DNA from: Datura wrightii
Taxonomy: Eukaryota; Streptophyta; Magnoliopsida; Solanales; Solanaceae
Length of the DNA: 64,000 bases
NCBI GenBank assembly: GCA_035772735.1
Contig: JASDFA010000001.1
Coordinates: 79,448,001 to 79,512,000 of the forward strand
Reading direction: 5' to 3'
Shown here: one piece after another, positions 44,023 through 55,835 of the stretch
Position numbering within the stretch: the stretch's first letter is position 1
Layout: every line of letters starts with the position of its first letter
The notes under the pieces: model-generated
The model's input: only the letters and a program-made list of their open reading frames with translations
Told to the model about the DNA's origin: nothing
Database searches by the model: none
Position numbers and translations under genes: made by a program

Positions 44023-46053
44023 CCCATTCAGGGAGTTACTTGTCCCTTCTCCTGTTGTTCTTTTTGCATATTTACATTAGGGACAATGTATGATTTTAAG
44101 TGGGGGGAGGGATGAGTGCTGTTGATGGGGGGAATATTTGTTTCTTAAGTTTTTATTTAAGTTTGAGTAAGTCCATCCTTTGTCGGGCTGTTGTGATTGA
44201 TGATTGCCCTTATCGGGCATGTTTTGTTCTTTGAATGAATGAATGAATTGGTTTATGTATTTTTGTGAATGGTAATTAGTGACTAAATGGGTTCTTTGGT
44301 TTTAAGTATCATATTTTGGAAATTTTTGAATGAGATGACCCCAAAACATGTATTTCGTTTTCGCCATTGTAAATAGAGTAGTGAAGAAATTAAAACTCCG
44401 ATGGTTTTCTTTATACCATGACTCTTTCCCAAGGATCATTCTTTTATTTTAGTTATTTTTTTTATCGAATATGGTTGGCTTTTCCCGATAATGGATTAAG
44501 TGGAGAAATTCTTAAGGGAAATGCCATGTCAATTTGAGTTTGTTGTGAAGTTGTTTTCAGAGAAACCAACTAAAATTTTCTTCTGTTGAAATGAGAATGT
44601 GAAAACAAGGAGATGAAGATAATGAGCAAATGTTGACACCATAGCATAGTCATCTTCATTGTACATTGTAAATTCCCTTCTTGACTGATGACGTTTGCTT
44701 TCTTGATGTCCTAATGTGATGTTTTGTTTGGGAAAATGACTCTTATAGACCCTATAAGGGTGATGCTTTGTGTGGAGAGGATATTTTTGTGAATCTTGTG
44801 CATTACATCTTGTCTAGTACTTGCCCTAAATGTGATTCAAGGCGAAATCCTAGATGTAGTGGCACCAAGGAAATGAGTTTAGGCCCTCAGTTGTCTAGCC
44901 ACTTCAACCATATGCCCTCCATGATCATTAATCCTTGTTAGCCAATTTTGAGCCTTAAACCCTTTCCTTGGAAACCATATTACAAGCCTTAAGACCATTC
45001 TTAATATCTCTTTTGGCCCCCATTCTCCCTAAATGCTAATGACAAAATAAGTGTTGAAGTAAGGCTCAAGGCCTAAGAAGAAGGGAATGAGAAAAGCAAG
45101 TGTGGAAAATGAGGCAAGAGCCTAAGTTTGGGGGTATTCAAAACAAGGGGGCAAAGACAAGAATCATAGTGTGAAGGAACATCAATTATTTTTGTCAAAT
45201 TGCACCAAAAGATGAATTCAAAAGAAAAAGAGGGGAAAAGACTATTTGCGTGAAGTGGTGTTCCTTCTTGAGGTGATAAGGGTAGTGGTGGAAACAAAAG
45301 AGGGGTTATAAGGGAGAGTATTAAAGAAATAAAAGGCAACAACAAAAAGAGAAATGAAAATAAGGTTGAGTGAGAAAAATTGTTGTAAGGCATGTAACAA
45401 AAAGCATTAGGGAGGATCTAGTCACTATATCCAAATGTTCATCCTACCATGACCTTAAGCCTACATCATAGGCCGCAAGTCCTAAATGATTCTAGGTGCA
45501 ACTACTCTACATTATTGGCGAACTACATGAAGGGCAAGTCTATAGGTCAAGTGTATGCATGAATATATCTTTTGGGAGAGTGAGTATAAGTGCCTCTTCC
45601 AATTAATCCCTGATATGCATTCAAATGATCAAAGAGTCAAGAGAAAAGGGGTCCTTATATTTGGTGAGTGGAATCATTCCTTTTAGGGATGCAAGAGCAT
45701 TTATAGTTCATACGGACATATAACAAGGAGTGCAAACTCTAAGGCAAGCTTTGAATTTTTAGCGATTACAACTTGAGATGCTATGTGTGTGATTTGGTTG
45801 AAAAATGCCCTTGTACGGTTAATGATTCCTTTCAACGCTTCACTTGATAGAAAGTTGCTGCCTTCTTAAATCATCTTCATTGTTTTGGTCTTTTGGGGTA
45901 TTTTCTTCTCTATTCGGTGAGCATGATGAGTATTTTTGAGTTGTCATAGTCCAGGTGATCGGTGAGGTTTAATTGTGAAGAAATGTGACATTTTCCTCAA
46001 TAGTTGAAATATTGCATTACTTGAGGACAAGAAATGATTCGTGTTTGGGGGTT
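44023..46053 (+). other. 3' untranslated region of D
   Basis: No gene. It begins with the G-rich AAGTGGGGGGAGGG (44098-44111) behind GGGACAATGTATGATTTTA, a wording also seen after ORF2 of A. A TGAATGAATGAATG microsatellite lies at 44234-44250. A purine-rich stretch (45070-45400) gives the false minus-strand ORF 45073-45393. 45400-46050 matches the 3' region of the C units (GGGAGGATCTAGTCAC, GGCGAACTACATGAAGGGCAAG). The polypurine tract GTGTTTGGGGGTT (46041-46053) adjoins the 3' LTR. Confidence 0.75.
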
Positions 46054-47924
46054 TGATGAGTTGGTAATTTACCAACTCATTAGACTCTAAAACATGAGTA
46101 TTTATCTAGTTCCCAAGTTGATTATGTGGATTTTATACCCCTTTTGCTTTTGTTGTGTGCAGATGCCTATGTTTGAAGAAAAGAGAAAAAATGGAGTAAA
46201 AAGGAGGAAATGAGTATAAGCAGCAAATTGCAGGTGTTAACCGACGAAACTCTAGTTAAAAGTAGAAAGTCACTGCCTCAAGAGAGAAATGCTACTGACA
46301 GTTCACGAGTTACCAGTGGCGAGACGCCAGTGCAGCTGCCGAATGACACTCAGAAAATTCTAGAATTGGCACTAAAGACCTGGAGGTTCATTGATTGGCA
46401 TCTGCGAAACGCTGGGTGAACCGCTGAAGTTCATTGGAAATGAATACAAAAGAAGAGCAACTATCTAGCGGTTCACAGATTTCATCGGCGAACCATCGGT
46501 ACCTTCGTCGGTTTTAGAATGATGCTTTTAAGGGTATAACTGTCCATAGCTGAAAATGGAAGGAAAAGTACCCTACTTTTCAGGGTATAAATAGAAAGAG
46601 AAGTACTCTGCAAAAAAGATGAGAAAAAGAGAGAGGAAGAAGATATAGAGTTAGAGAGAAAAGCCAAGTACACATCATATCATTATTTTCTCTTTTAGCT
46701 GAAGACAATCTCTTAGCTGAGAAAGGGATTTTGATTGAAATTTGTAGAAGATACTCTCCTCTATTTTCTTCTTTGATATTATTAAGTTTCAAGTGTAGTG
46801 AAGGATAATTGTGTTTTTGATTTATCTACTCTTCTTATTAAATTCACTGATGCTTTTAATGATTGTGTTTTTGAATTTCTTAACTATGAGTAGCTAAAAT
46901 CATTAACTAGAGGTGCGTGATGATCAATACTTAATTGGATTGCGTATTGCTAGAGTTAACTTCATGATCTTCAATTAAGTGTAAATCTATTGGATTCCCT
47001 TCAATCTATTAATGAAGATCCATTAATGATGATATGGGTCTATCTATACTTGCTTGATTGTTGCTCGAGAGAGAATAATTAAGCATTGGAAGGGAATCTA
47101 GTAGTGGGTATGGATAAGAGATTGTAAAATTAAGCTAGTAATAGTTGAAATTACTTTCTCCTTCCTAATTAGCAACTGATAGGTAGTAATCGTAAAGTTG
47201 CTAATCCAAATCAATGTGGGTGAGCAAAATCGCAGCTAGAGTTTGAGAAAACTCTAGTTAGGGGGAGTCAATAGGATGGGAAGCTGAGGCAACCTATTTC
47301 CCGAGATTATTTACACTTGTTGAGCTCATGAAGATGACCTGGCCTATCCCGATCTAATTGGTATTTAATCCATAACAATTTTCGCATTGAACTCACAAAT
47401 GAAAGTTCTAATCAAAGCAAAAGTTCTAATGAAAGCGAGGGAACTTAAAAATACAGGCATTTGTGGGTTCAATGGGAAAATTTTTATGGATTAAATTATA
47501 AGAAATTTTTGAAAACGGGGTTCAAATCCTACTTGGGGAGATTTGATTGATTCTGAATTCTTTAATTCAGAATAAAAGGGATCTCTTTGCCCGTTCAGAG
47601 TAGGTAACCTCAGAAGTTTTTGCAGCTCAATCATAGATGATGGAATCTTCTAGTATTTCACACTATTGTCAACAACTTAACTAATTCTTTTACTTTTAGT
47701 TCACTAAAGAAATTTGTGTAATTCTCTGCAAAGTTTATTCCCCTCATTTTCCTTATTTTTATGTTAAATCTATATGGTGCAAGCTAATATAAATTTCTCA
47801 ATCGACGCTTGAATTCATCACTCCCCAGTCCTCGTGGGTTTCGACCTCGGGACTCGTCGGGTTACTTGTTTTGATACAATGACTGTGTGTATTCTTATTT
47901 AAGAATATATTTTGGATGTTATCA
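46054..47924 (+). repeat. 3' LTR of D, with a 302-base extra segment
   Basis: Same ends as the 5' LTR, palindrome at 46056-46080, TATA-like box at 46586-46593. It is 1871 bases against 1569 in the 5' LTR. The difference is one insertion at 47345-47650. Confidence 0.93.
47345..47650. repeat. Fold-back insertion in the D 3' LTR
   Basis: Absent from the 5' LTR, where GACCTGGCC is followed by ACCTG and then TAGTATTTCAC. The insert contains two long inverted arms (about 47356-47401 and 47458-47507, for example TTTAATCCATAACAATTTTC against GAAAATTTTTATGGATTAAA) around a 56-base loop, followed by about 140 bases without repeats. No clear target duplication: five bases of the LTR (ACCTG) are missing instead. 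Origin not recognised; it could be a MITE fragment or organelle-derived filler. Confidence 0.8.
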
Positions 47925-47929
47925 CCTAA
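47925..47929 (+). other. Target site duplication of D, right copy
   Basis: CCTAA, identical to 36919-36923. Confidence 0.95.
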
Positions 47930-48898
47930 TCCCAAGAAGGACAATCATTGTATGGCTATTGCCACGAGGAGTGATAAGGTGTTGGCTGATGGGGGGTGTT
48001 AAGCCCAAGAAAGTTGTTAACCGAAAAACAAGTAGTGATGTGAATGATAAGGTGCCAAAAGCACCGGATGGTGTTGATGAAACAAAAGAACTTGATGAAA
48101 GGGGAGGAGTTAATATTGTCCTAGAGAATGCTATTGAGGAGGAAACAATGAAGGAGGCTTTAACCGAAATGGGCCAAGAGCCTAGCATTCCACCTCCTTA
48201 TTCTCAAAGGTTAGAAAAGAAGGAGGACAATCACTTTCAAAAATTCTTTTAGATGTTCAAAATTGTTCATAAATATAGCTTTAGTGGAATTCATGAAAGA
48301 ATTGCTGAAGAAAAAGAAGGTTGTTGATGTTGGTTTAGAGGAAGTAACACACCATTTTAGCTCAATGATGGCAAGCAATCTTACTCCCAAAAGAGATGAT
48401 CCTGGAGATTTCACTATTCCCTCCACCATTCGGATGTGTGTTTTCAAAAAGGCCTTGAGTGACCTTCGCACAATCATAAACTTGATGCCTCTTGTCATTT
48501 TTTAGAAGTTAGGTGTGGGAAATCCCAAGTCTACTACTATGAGGCTACTGATGGTGAACATGTCTATCAAGAAACCCGTGGGAGTGCTAGAAGATGTTTT
48601 TGTCCAAGTGGACAAATTCATCCTTCCAGCCGAATTTGTGGTATTGGATTGTGAAATGGATGTTGAGGTGCCCATTATCTTGGGGCGCCCATTACTAACA
48701 TGGGAAGAGCACTAGTGGACGTGGAGTTAGGGGAGTTGAAGTTTAGAGTAGGTGGTGATGTAGTCACCTTTAATGTATGTCAAACCACTAAGCCCTTGGA
48801 GTAGTAAAAGGTGATAGCAGTCTTCAGTGATGAGGTAGAGAAAGATGAAGTTTGGGATGCTGAGGCTAATTCGTAGGATGACCCTCCAGAATATTGAC
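47930..48898 (+). pseudogene. Gag-protease linker and protease of second C unit
   Basis: Continues the gag reading interrupted at 36918. The linker has RGGVNIVLENAIEEETMKEALTEMGQEPSIPPPYSQRL (48090-48215). Protease: VEFMKELLKKKKVVDVG, SNLTPKRDDPGDFTIPSTI (48363-48430), active-site segment changed to SDLRTIINLMPLVIF (Gly lost), then KKPVGVLEDVFVQVDKFILPAEFVVLDCEMDVEVPIILGRPLL (48560-48700). A deletion at about 48700 shifts the frame before [17 protein letters not shown]. It ends at a stop near 48897. Clearly the same family as C1, with independent lesions. Confidence 0.85.
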
Positions 48899-48916
48899 AA
48901 TTTAGAAAGTATTCGT

Positions 48917-48963
48917 CATGCCACGATGTTAAATAAGGAGCTTCTTGGGAGGAAACCCAAGTA
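48917..48963 (+). promoter_or_regulatory. Conserved post-protease box (C2 copy)
   Basis: CATGCCACGATGTTAAATAA...TTGGGAGGAAACCCAAG, one base off the D and C1 copies in the GGCAACC core. Confidence 0.75.
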
Positions 48964-50119
48964 TTTTTATGTTGATTCTTTGATATTTTTGTTGATTTGG
49001 CTTTGTAGAATGGATTGGATGAAGAACTAGGTGGAAGAAAAACAGGGCATTTGCAGTGTGAGACCTGTGAAAAGTAGTCTTCAAGTGCGAATCACTGAAC
49101 CAACGCAAGAGAGAGACAAAAAGATAGAAGTAAAAAGAGGGAACCGGTGCTTTACCGGCAAAACACCGGTGACAATCCGTGAACCGCTGGTTCGGCGCCG
49201 AATTCAACCAGTGAACTTGTGAGTTGAAGAGTAAACTGCAATGCACTGATAAAATGCAGGGGGCAACCCATGAATCGTCGGTCAAATGCAGCTTTCAAAA
49301 TAGTGAACTGGGCAAAAGTGGAGGTCACCATCGCTTGAACCAGCGAACCACCGGTACTCACCGACTACCGCAGGTTTGGCATGGGTGGAGCTACGTACTT
49401 CATTTCAAATCTTTACCGACCCATTGATGACCTGACCCATGATTCTTTAAAGATCTGATCAAACCCTTTTAAATTCCCAAAATCCCTTCTCTCCACCATT
49501 TCATCTCCTCCATAACACTTTCCACTTTCCTAATACCCCATTTCCCCACCAATTTTACCTTTCCAATTTCCCACGATTAAATCCACCAGTAAACCCACCT
49601 TTTCACCTACCAACCACTCTCACTATCTTCACCCTATAAAACCCTCCTTCCTATTCTCTTCATTTCACCTTACCTCACACACCTCTCACTAAGCTATAGC
49701 ATTTCCCATTGTTGGAAACACCATTTTTTATCAAGGCACCAAGAACAAATCTAGTTGCATTTTGTTCTCATTGCTCAATCGGTATGTGTGTTTGTGCTCT
49801 TATATTGCTTGTTGTTTGAGAATGTGAGTTAAAATAAAGCATGGTAGATGTGAAATTTTCTGTACCCATACCTTCCACTTCCCATATTTTGCTTTTCCAT
49901 TGTGGAATGATTCTCATAGTGTGGGTGTGTTGGGGGTAGTGATAATTGCATAATGTTGGTGTGGATGATCATTTTTAGTAGGAGTGCTATATCAAGTGTG
50001 TGTTTGATATATTAGGTGGGGGTGAAGTCTGAGTAACCCCTTGTGCTTAAACTACACGATTTGCCTAATGATAGATGGGGTGAAGTCTTTCTTAAGTGAA
50101 AATGGTCATTTTTATTTTC
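48964..50119 (+). other. 3' untranslated region of second C unit, first part
   Basis: No gene. CCGG words at 49130-49370, CCCTATAAAACC at 49632-49643 with the TATA-like box at 49635-49641, leader GTGAAGTCTGAGTAACCCC near 50024-50042. It is cut by E inside a TTTTATTTC stretch and continues at 59636. The matching uncut sequence in C1 is at 33268-33290. Confidence 0.75.
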
Positions 50120-52155
50120 TGGGGCTCCCCACCTTGGAAGGCATGATTGGCACCTAACGCCATACTAGGATCTAAACTGACCTGGCTGGGCTCATGCACC
50201 TCTGGTGCGTACCTGTGATTCAACTCAAGAAAACAACGAGCTATATATCGACTGTAAACACAGCCTCAAGCTGACAAGGTCACCTGCAAAAGAAGACAGC
50301 TAACCATCCACAAGGCAATAAATGGATCCTATGCATGCCGACAAGACAACTATGTTGTCTAGTTATAACATAATGAAAACAAGCGGTCACAATTATGCTA
50401 TAGCCGACAAGGCTGCTAACTAATAGCTAAACTAGGCCCCACATGACTAACATGTAAAAGATAACATACATAGGCCCCACACAGCCAACAATAGCCCACA
50501 ATTGAGAATCTATAGCCTGCAAGTCTCTAAGAGTGGAATAATGGTCGGGAGAGGGCCCCGACCTACCCAAAAGCTAGACAATGAAAGAACAAACCTTCTC
50601 TAACTATCAACCCTGGAGAAAAGGAGTAAACGGGACTGCGGACTCTGGTTGGAAACTAAGAAGGCCCTGAACCATGTCTATCCACACCTGCAATCAAGTA
50701 ATGCAGCGCCGCAAAGATGGGCATCAATACAATATTTACCGAATATGTAAGGCAGTAATGAAAATGAATGAATAATACTGACAATAGAACTGAAAGCGAT
50801 CAATAGAAAGGATAAAAGTTATACCCTGAATAGCCTCATAACCTTCTGTATAATTAACAGTAAGTAATGCAAACAAGAACCTTACCTGACACTCATAGGC
50901 CTGGAAGGTATAACCAGCACAGAATAACCCACCTGGGCCCCCATAAGCCTTGGCGAATTCACTTCAATCTATATACTCCTAACATGATCAATATACGTCA
51001 ACGGGTAGCTATAGCCAACCTACCTAGCCTCTAGGTCTGCAGCTAAGCCCTCTGGGCACCTGTAACTGCATCCTGGGCACACAAGGCTTGACAGAGGGTC
51101 AGTGATGCCAATACGACATAAAATAGAAGTCGATTCATGGATGGACTGTAATATGGCCTTGGGCCTGAATATAGTCCCATCGGACAATATATAGCTCCTT
51201 TGAACGATCTATATAGCCCCGTAGGCAATGAAACAGCTAATAAACCTAAGGTTGGTCGACGGAAGGCTATATAAGGTAGGGTCAGTCCCAATTGAAATTG
51301 TAAACACTAATCTCAAACTAACAGTAACAGCTAATCAAAACATACATCCTTCTAGGTTTCTTACAAGGATATAGGTCATTTTACTATACAGAGGGAATAA
51401 CTTTCCGAATAGATTGGCCTTAACATACCTTGAATGTCGATTCTCACTTATCCAATTAGTTCTAACCTATAGCCGGTGATTCCACTCAACTGCATCCCTT
51501 ACTTTGAGAGAATAGGGCTATTCTCAATACTAAAACTCAGCAAACAATGATATCTTTTAATAATAAGATTAACTATAATTCAACTCTATTTAACTTGATC
51601 GAAAAATCACAATTTCTCGAGAGTTTAGAAGGGAGAAATGCTTACCGATTGCCTGTTGCCATTTAGGACTCAGATTGGAGTAATTCCAACAACCTTTACT
51701 CTGAGGGGTACCGGTACACCGAGCGATTTTTCAAGAAATAACTCCGCAGTGCTTCTCGTAGGCCTAGAACTTGTTAGCCAAGGTGAAATTGTGTTTGGAC
51801 GGAGTTTATAAGCCTAATATGACAAAAATTTGATGAAACCCATGTTTACTCTCTATTTTGGGTTGAGGAAATATTACGAATGATTCAAATTCATCAAGAT
51901 GGGGCTTATATATTAATAGGCCGGTGGTAGGGGGGTGTGCGGAACCCCCCATCTTTTACTACCAAAGGCGCGACACGCCAGCCCGTGCGCAGGGGGAGGC
52001 TGCGGACGCGGCGCCCAACGTCCCCGGCCTCCCATCTGTTCGACAACGCGCTTGTATGTTCACCCCTAGCCTTCTCTCGGGTGTGTTATACACTAAAATT
52101 CTCAATACGCATGCGTACACTATGGTCATACTATAGATATTTTTGGGGTATAACA
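50120..52155 (-). repeat. 3' LTR of E
   Basis: Plus-strand left end TGGGGCTCCCCACCTTGG (TGTCACGCCCCAC in the 5' LTR) and right end GGGGTATAACA. It holds one copy of the segment that is duplicated in the 5' LTR (50526-50745). TATA-like box on the minus strand at 51905-51912. ORFs at 51924-52203 and 51043-51291 are not genes. Confidence 0.93.
51905..51912 (-). promoter_or_regulatory. TATA-like box in E 3' LTR
   Basis: TATATAAG on the minus strand. The same box in the 5' LTR is at 59383-59390, about 250 bases from the LTR start. Confidence 0.6.
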
Positions 52156-52170
52156 TTATCCCCCCTTAGG
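52156..52170 (-). other. Polypurine tract of E
   Basis: CCTAAGGGGGGATAA on the minus strand, directly before TGTTATACCCC. Confidence 0.92.
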
Positions 52171-52384
52171 AACATTAGACTCAACTCTTTTAACTGTTGC
52201 TAGAAAAATTTCGGCAGAGTCTCCTCTGTAATATGGACTATCTGAAAACCTGAAATGCAGAGAAGTCCAACATAGGAGTCTCACAAGACGCTATAAAAAA
52301 CTATTCCACCATATAGAAGTGAACAACTGAACAGTACTAATAATATAAGCAACAAAGTAACATCTAAACAACAATCTCACCCTA

Positions 52385-53640
52385 GCTGTCAGGTCCCAAA
52401 TAAGTGAGGATATATAGCCCTCATGTCATCCTCATCTTCCTAAGTCATCTCTTCTACAGTTCTACTCCTCCACAGGACTTTAATGGAGGCTACATCTTTA
52501 GTCCTAAATCTACGAACCTACCGATCTAGTGTAGCGACTGGAGTCTCTTCGTAGGCTAACTCTTCAGTATCTTGAACATCCTCGACTGTAACAACCCGAG
52601 ACGGGTCCGCTATGCACTTTCGTAGCATTGACACGTGGAAGACTAGATGAAAAGATTCTAGCTCTGAAGGCAGTTCTAGCTCATATTCCACTAGGCCTAT
52701 CCTTCGGAGGATCCGGTATGGGCCAATAAACCTAGGGCTAAATTTGCCCTTCTTGCCAATTGTCATCACGCCCTTTATCGGTGAAACATTGAGAAATACC
52801 CAATCATCAGCATTAAATTCCAAGTCACTATGTTGCACATCGGGATAGGACTTCTGATGACTCTGGGCTGTCAGCAAGCGTTATCTGATGAGTTTCACTT
52901 ACTCTTCTGATTGGTGGATCATATCAGGTCCGATTAACCCTAACATCCCTACTTCAAAACATACTATGGGGGACCTACATTTCCGCCCATATAAGGCCTC
53001 ATAAGGCGCCATCTGAATAGAAGAATGATAATTATTATTGTGTGCAAATTTGAAAAGGGGTAGATGCTCGTCCCAACTTCCTCCAAGTCTAGAGCACACG
53101 CCTGTAACATATCCTCGAGCGTCTGAATGGTGCGCTCTGCCTGACCGTCTGTCTGAGGATTGAAAGCTATACTCAGATTAAATTGTGTTCCCAAACCTTT
53201 CTGAAATGACTCCCAAAATCTAGATGTGAATTGTGCCTCTCTTTCAGAAATTATAGATGTTGGAACACCTCCTTAACATACAACTCAACGTAGTCTTCGA
53301 CTGAAAAGGTAGTCCTGACTGGCAAAAAATGGGCTGACTTCGTCAGTCTATCAATAATGACCCAAATGGAGTCGAATTTATGCTTGGTATGAGGTAATCC
53401 TGTCACGAAGTCCATATTAATTGCTTCCCATTTCCACATAGGTACCGCTATCTCCTGAGTCAATCCGCCAGGTCTTTGATGTTCAGCCTTTACTTGTTGG
53501 CAATTAGGACACTATGCTACAAATTTAGCTACACCTTTTTACATTCCAAGCCACCAGTATATCTCCTTTATATCATGGTACATCTTCGTCGAACCTGGAT
53601 GAAGAGAGTAACGAGAATAATTTACCTCTACCATAATCTA
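52385..53640 (-). pseudogene. Integrase with GPY module and chromodomain-like tail (E)
   Basis: The C-terminal part 52518-52877 is open: ADDWVFLNVSPIKGVMTIGKKGKFSPRFIGPYRILRRIGLVEYELELP (GPY motif) to YEETPVATLDR. After one stop the chromodomain-like tail VASIKVLWRSRTVEEMT...EDMRAIYPHLFGT ends at about 52385. The core is split: INMDFVTGLPHTKHKFDSIWVIIDRLTKSAHF (53251-53463, first Asp kept), [20 protein letters not shown] (about 53100-53190, third acidic residue kept). The second aspartate segment near 53230 is damaged. A zinc-finger remnant is at 53500-53640. Integrase would insert the cDNA; here it is inactive through frameshifts. Positions 52171-52384 are the 3' untranslated region. Confidence 0.88.
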
Positions 53641-55063
53641 CCGACCGAGCGCTACTACATCGGGAATGCAGAGTCAACCTATGAATCTCAAGACCCCATA
53701 TTTCGTTAACTCGAAGGCCGATAATTCACCTTGCTGAACCTTATCTCTAATCTGTACTAGATTATGGTCCTCATACTACCATTCCTTTACCTTTACAACT
53801 AGGGATGATACTGCTTTATTTTAAATCACTACCCCATTATCCTCTAAATCTACTCCCCGGATTGCTAAATTGGCTAACCGGTGCAGCTCTTGAGCCATTT
53901 CTTGCCATTCTGGCTTTAGATATGCTAAACTTCCCATAGATTTGTGACTAAGGGCATTCGCTACAATATTAGCCTTTCCTGGGTGATACAAAATGTTCAC
54001 GTCGTAGTCTTTCAGCAATTCTAACAAATGACACTGCCGTAAATTTAACTATTTTTGTGTGAAGATATACTAAAGGATCTTATGATCAGTAAAAATATCC
54101 TCATGCACACCATATTAGTAATACCTCCATATTTTCAAAGCATGAACCACTACAGCTAACTCCAAATCATAGGTGGGATAGTTCTTTTCATGCTTCCTTA
54201 GTTGTCTCAAAGCATAAGCAATTACCTTACTGTGTTGCATCAGAACACACCCTAACCTAACGCCTGAAGCGTCACAGTATACAGCATAAACCTCTGACCC
54301 TTCCGGCAACGCTAACACTGGTGCAAATGTCAACCTATGTTTCAATTCTTGGAAACTTTTCTCACAAACTTCGGTTCAGTGGAACTTGGCCGCTTTCTGA
54401 GTCAATTTGGTCAATGGCACTGATAGGGCATAAAATCCTTCCACGAACCTTCTGTAATACCCGGCTAATTCTAGAAATCTGCAAACTTCAGTTGGAGTTG
54501 TTGTTCTAGGCCATGTCTTTACTGCCTCAATTTTCTGTGAGTCAACCAAAATACTAGCATCTGATACAATATGACCCAAGAAAACTACAGAATTCAGTCA
54601 GAATTTACATTTGGAGAATTTATCATATAACTGGCAATCTCTCAGGATCTGGAGTACTGTTCGCAAATGATCTCTGTGTTCAGCTTCTGAGCGGGAATAC
54701 ACCAGAATGTCATCAATTAACATTATCACAAACAAATCTAAATATGGCCTGAAGATACCGTTCATGTGATCCATAAACACTGATGGGGCATTCGTCATTT
54801 CGAAGGACATAACCAAAAGTTCAAAATGACCATACCTGGTTTTGAATGCTGTCTTCGGGATATCTTTCTTCCGAACCCACACCTGGTGATATCCTAACTT
54901 TAAGTAGATCTTGGAAAAATATTTCTCCCCTACAGCTAATCAAACAAATCATCTATCCTTGGAAGAGGGTATTTATTTTTAATAGTAACTTTATTCAACT
55001 GTGATAATCTATACACATGCATCGGGAACCATCTTTGGTTCTTACAAACAAAATTGTTGTACC
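53641..55063 (-). pseudogene. Reverse transcriptase and RNase H (E)
   Basis: RT palm at 54598-54882: [32 protein letters not shown] and the catalytic box [19 protein letters not shown]. Thumb and connection at 54376-54579 ([35 protein letters not shown]). RNase H at 54115-54345 ([41 protein letters not shown]) and 53821-54027 (VNILYHPGKANIVANALSHKS). The order is normal and the YxDD-type aspartates are kept; at least four frame breaks. Confidence 0.9.
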
Positions 55064-55835
55064 TCAAGGTGAAGTACTAGGCCTGATAAAACCTTTATCT
55101 AATGAGTCTTTCAACTGTTCTTTCAATTCTTTCAATTCAACAGGAGCCATTTGATACGGAGGGATTGATAAAGGCTGAGTACCTGGTAGTAAGTCGATAG
55201 AGAAATCGATTTTACGCTCTGGGGGAATACCAGGGAGTTCATCTGGAAACCCATCTAGAAACTCATTAACCACTGGGATGGACTGAAGAGTCGGGGATTC
55301 TACTTGCATATCCCAAACCCTAACAATATCATAAACACAACCCTTCTCTATCAACTTTATTTCCCGAAGATAGGATATGAAACTACATTTTGGCGTAGCT
55401 ACATTGCCTTTCCACTCTAGCACTACCTCCCTTAGAAAGTAAAATTGGATAGTCTTGGTCCGAAACTCCACATTGGGCATTACATGGTGCTGGCCAATCC
55501 ATACCCATAATTACATTAAAATCAATCATTTCTAGCTCCACTAAATCTGCTAAAGTCTGGTGACCGACAACCTCTACTATGTAACCCTGGTAAATCCTTT
55601 TAGCAATAATAGAATCACCGATGGTTCTAGATACCAAGAAGGGTCGCTGAAGCAATTCTGGTGTTATACCAAATATTCGGGCCACTAATGGAGTAACATA
55701 GGAAAAATTTGAACTTGGGTGTATCAAAGCATAAACTGAGTGAGAGAAAATATACAGCATACCTGTCACAACATTTGGTAAACTCTGACTCCTGACACTC
55801 TGGTAAGGCGTAGCTGCAATCCGGACCACTACCAA
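55064..55835 (-). pseudogene. Protease and linker to RT (E)
   Basis: Protease at 55383-55835: FSHSVYALIHPSSNFSYVTPLVARIFGITPELL, VSRTIGDSIIAKRIYQGY, DFNVIMGMDWPAPC. The active-site box usually read as LIDPGSTFS is LIHPSSNFS here, so both the catalytic Asp and the Gly are lost. The RT entry at 55064-55480 has FPDELPGIPPERKIDFSIDLLPGTQPLSIPPYQMAPVELKELKEQL and [11 protein letters not shown]. Confidence 0.88.

Larger units (their letters stand above)
36924..47924 (+). mobile_element. D: complete gag-protease-ORF2 LTR element without RT or integrase
   Basis: About 11.0 kb, with two LTRs (36924-38492 and 46054-47924), a tRNA-Asp primer site, gag, protease, the conserved post-protease box, a leader with a second TATA-like box, a Transposase_32-like ORF2 and a polypurine tract. 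It is flanked by a perfect CCTAA duplication and inserted in gag of the second C unit. The LTRs differ at roughly a tenth of positions by eye. No RT, RNase H or integrase remnant is present, so it must have moved with enzymes of another element. Confidence 0.93.

Noticed and set aside
45073..45393. 106-codon minus-strand ORF rich in F, L, S and P
   Set aside because: Antisense of a purine-rich stretch in the D 3' untranslated region; composition explains the open frame and the membrane-like look.
47500..47545. tRNA-like T-arm in the fold-back insertion
   Set aside because: Only a T-loop-like GGTTCAAATCC is seen; no acceptor, D or anticodon arm could be placed, so no tRNA gene is called.
51924..52203. 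Overlapping ORFs near the end of the E 3' LTR
   Set aside because: GC-rich U3 part of an LTR; the matching 5' LTR region does not keep the frames.
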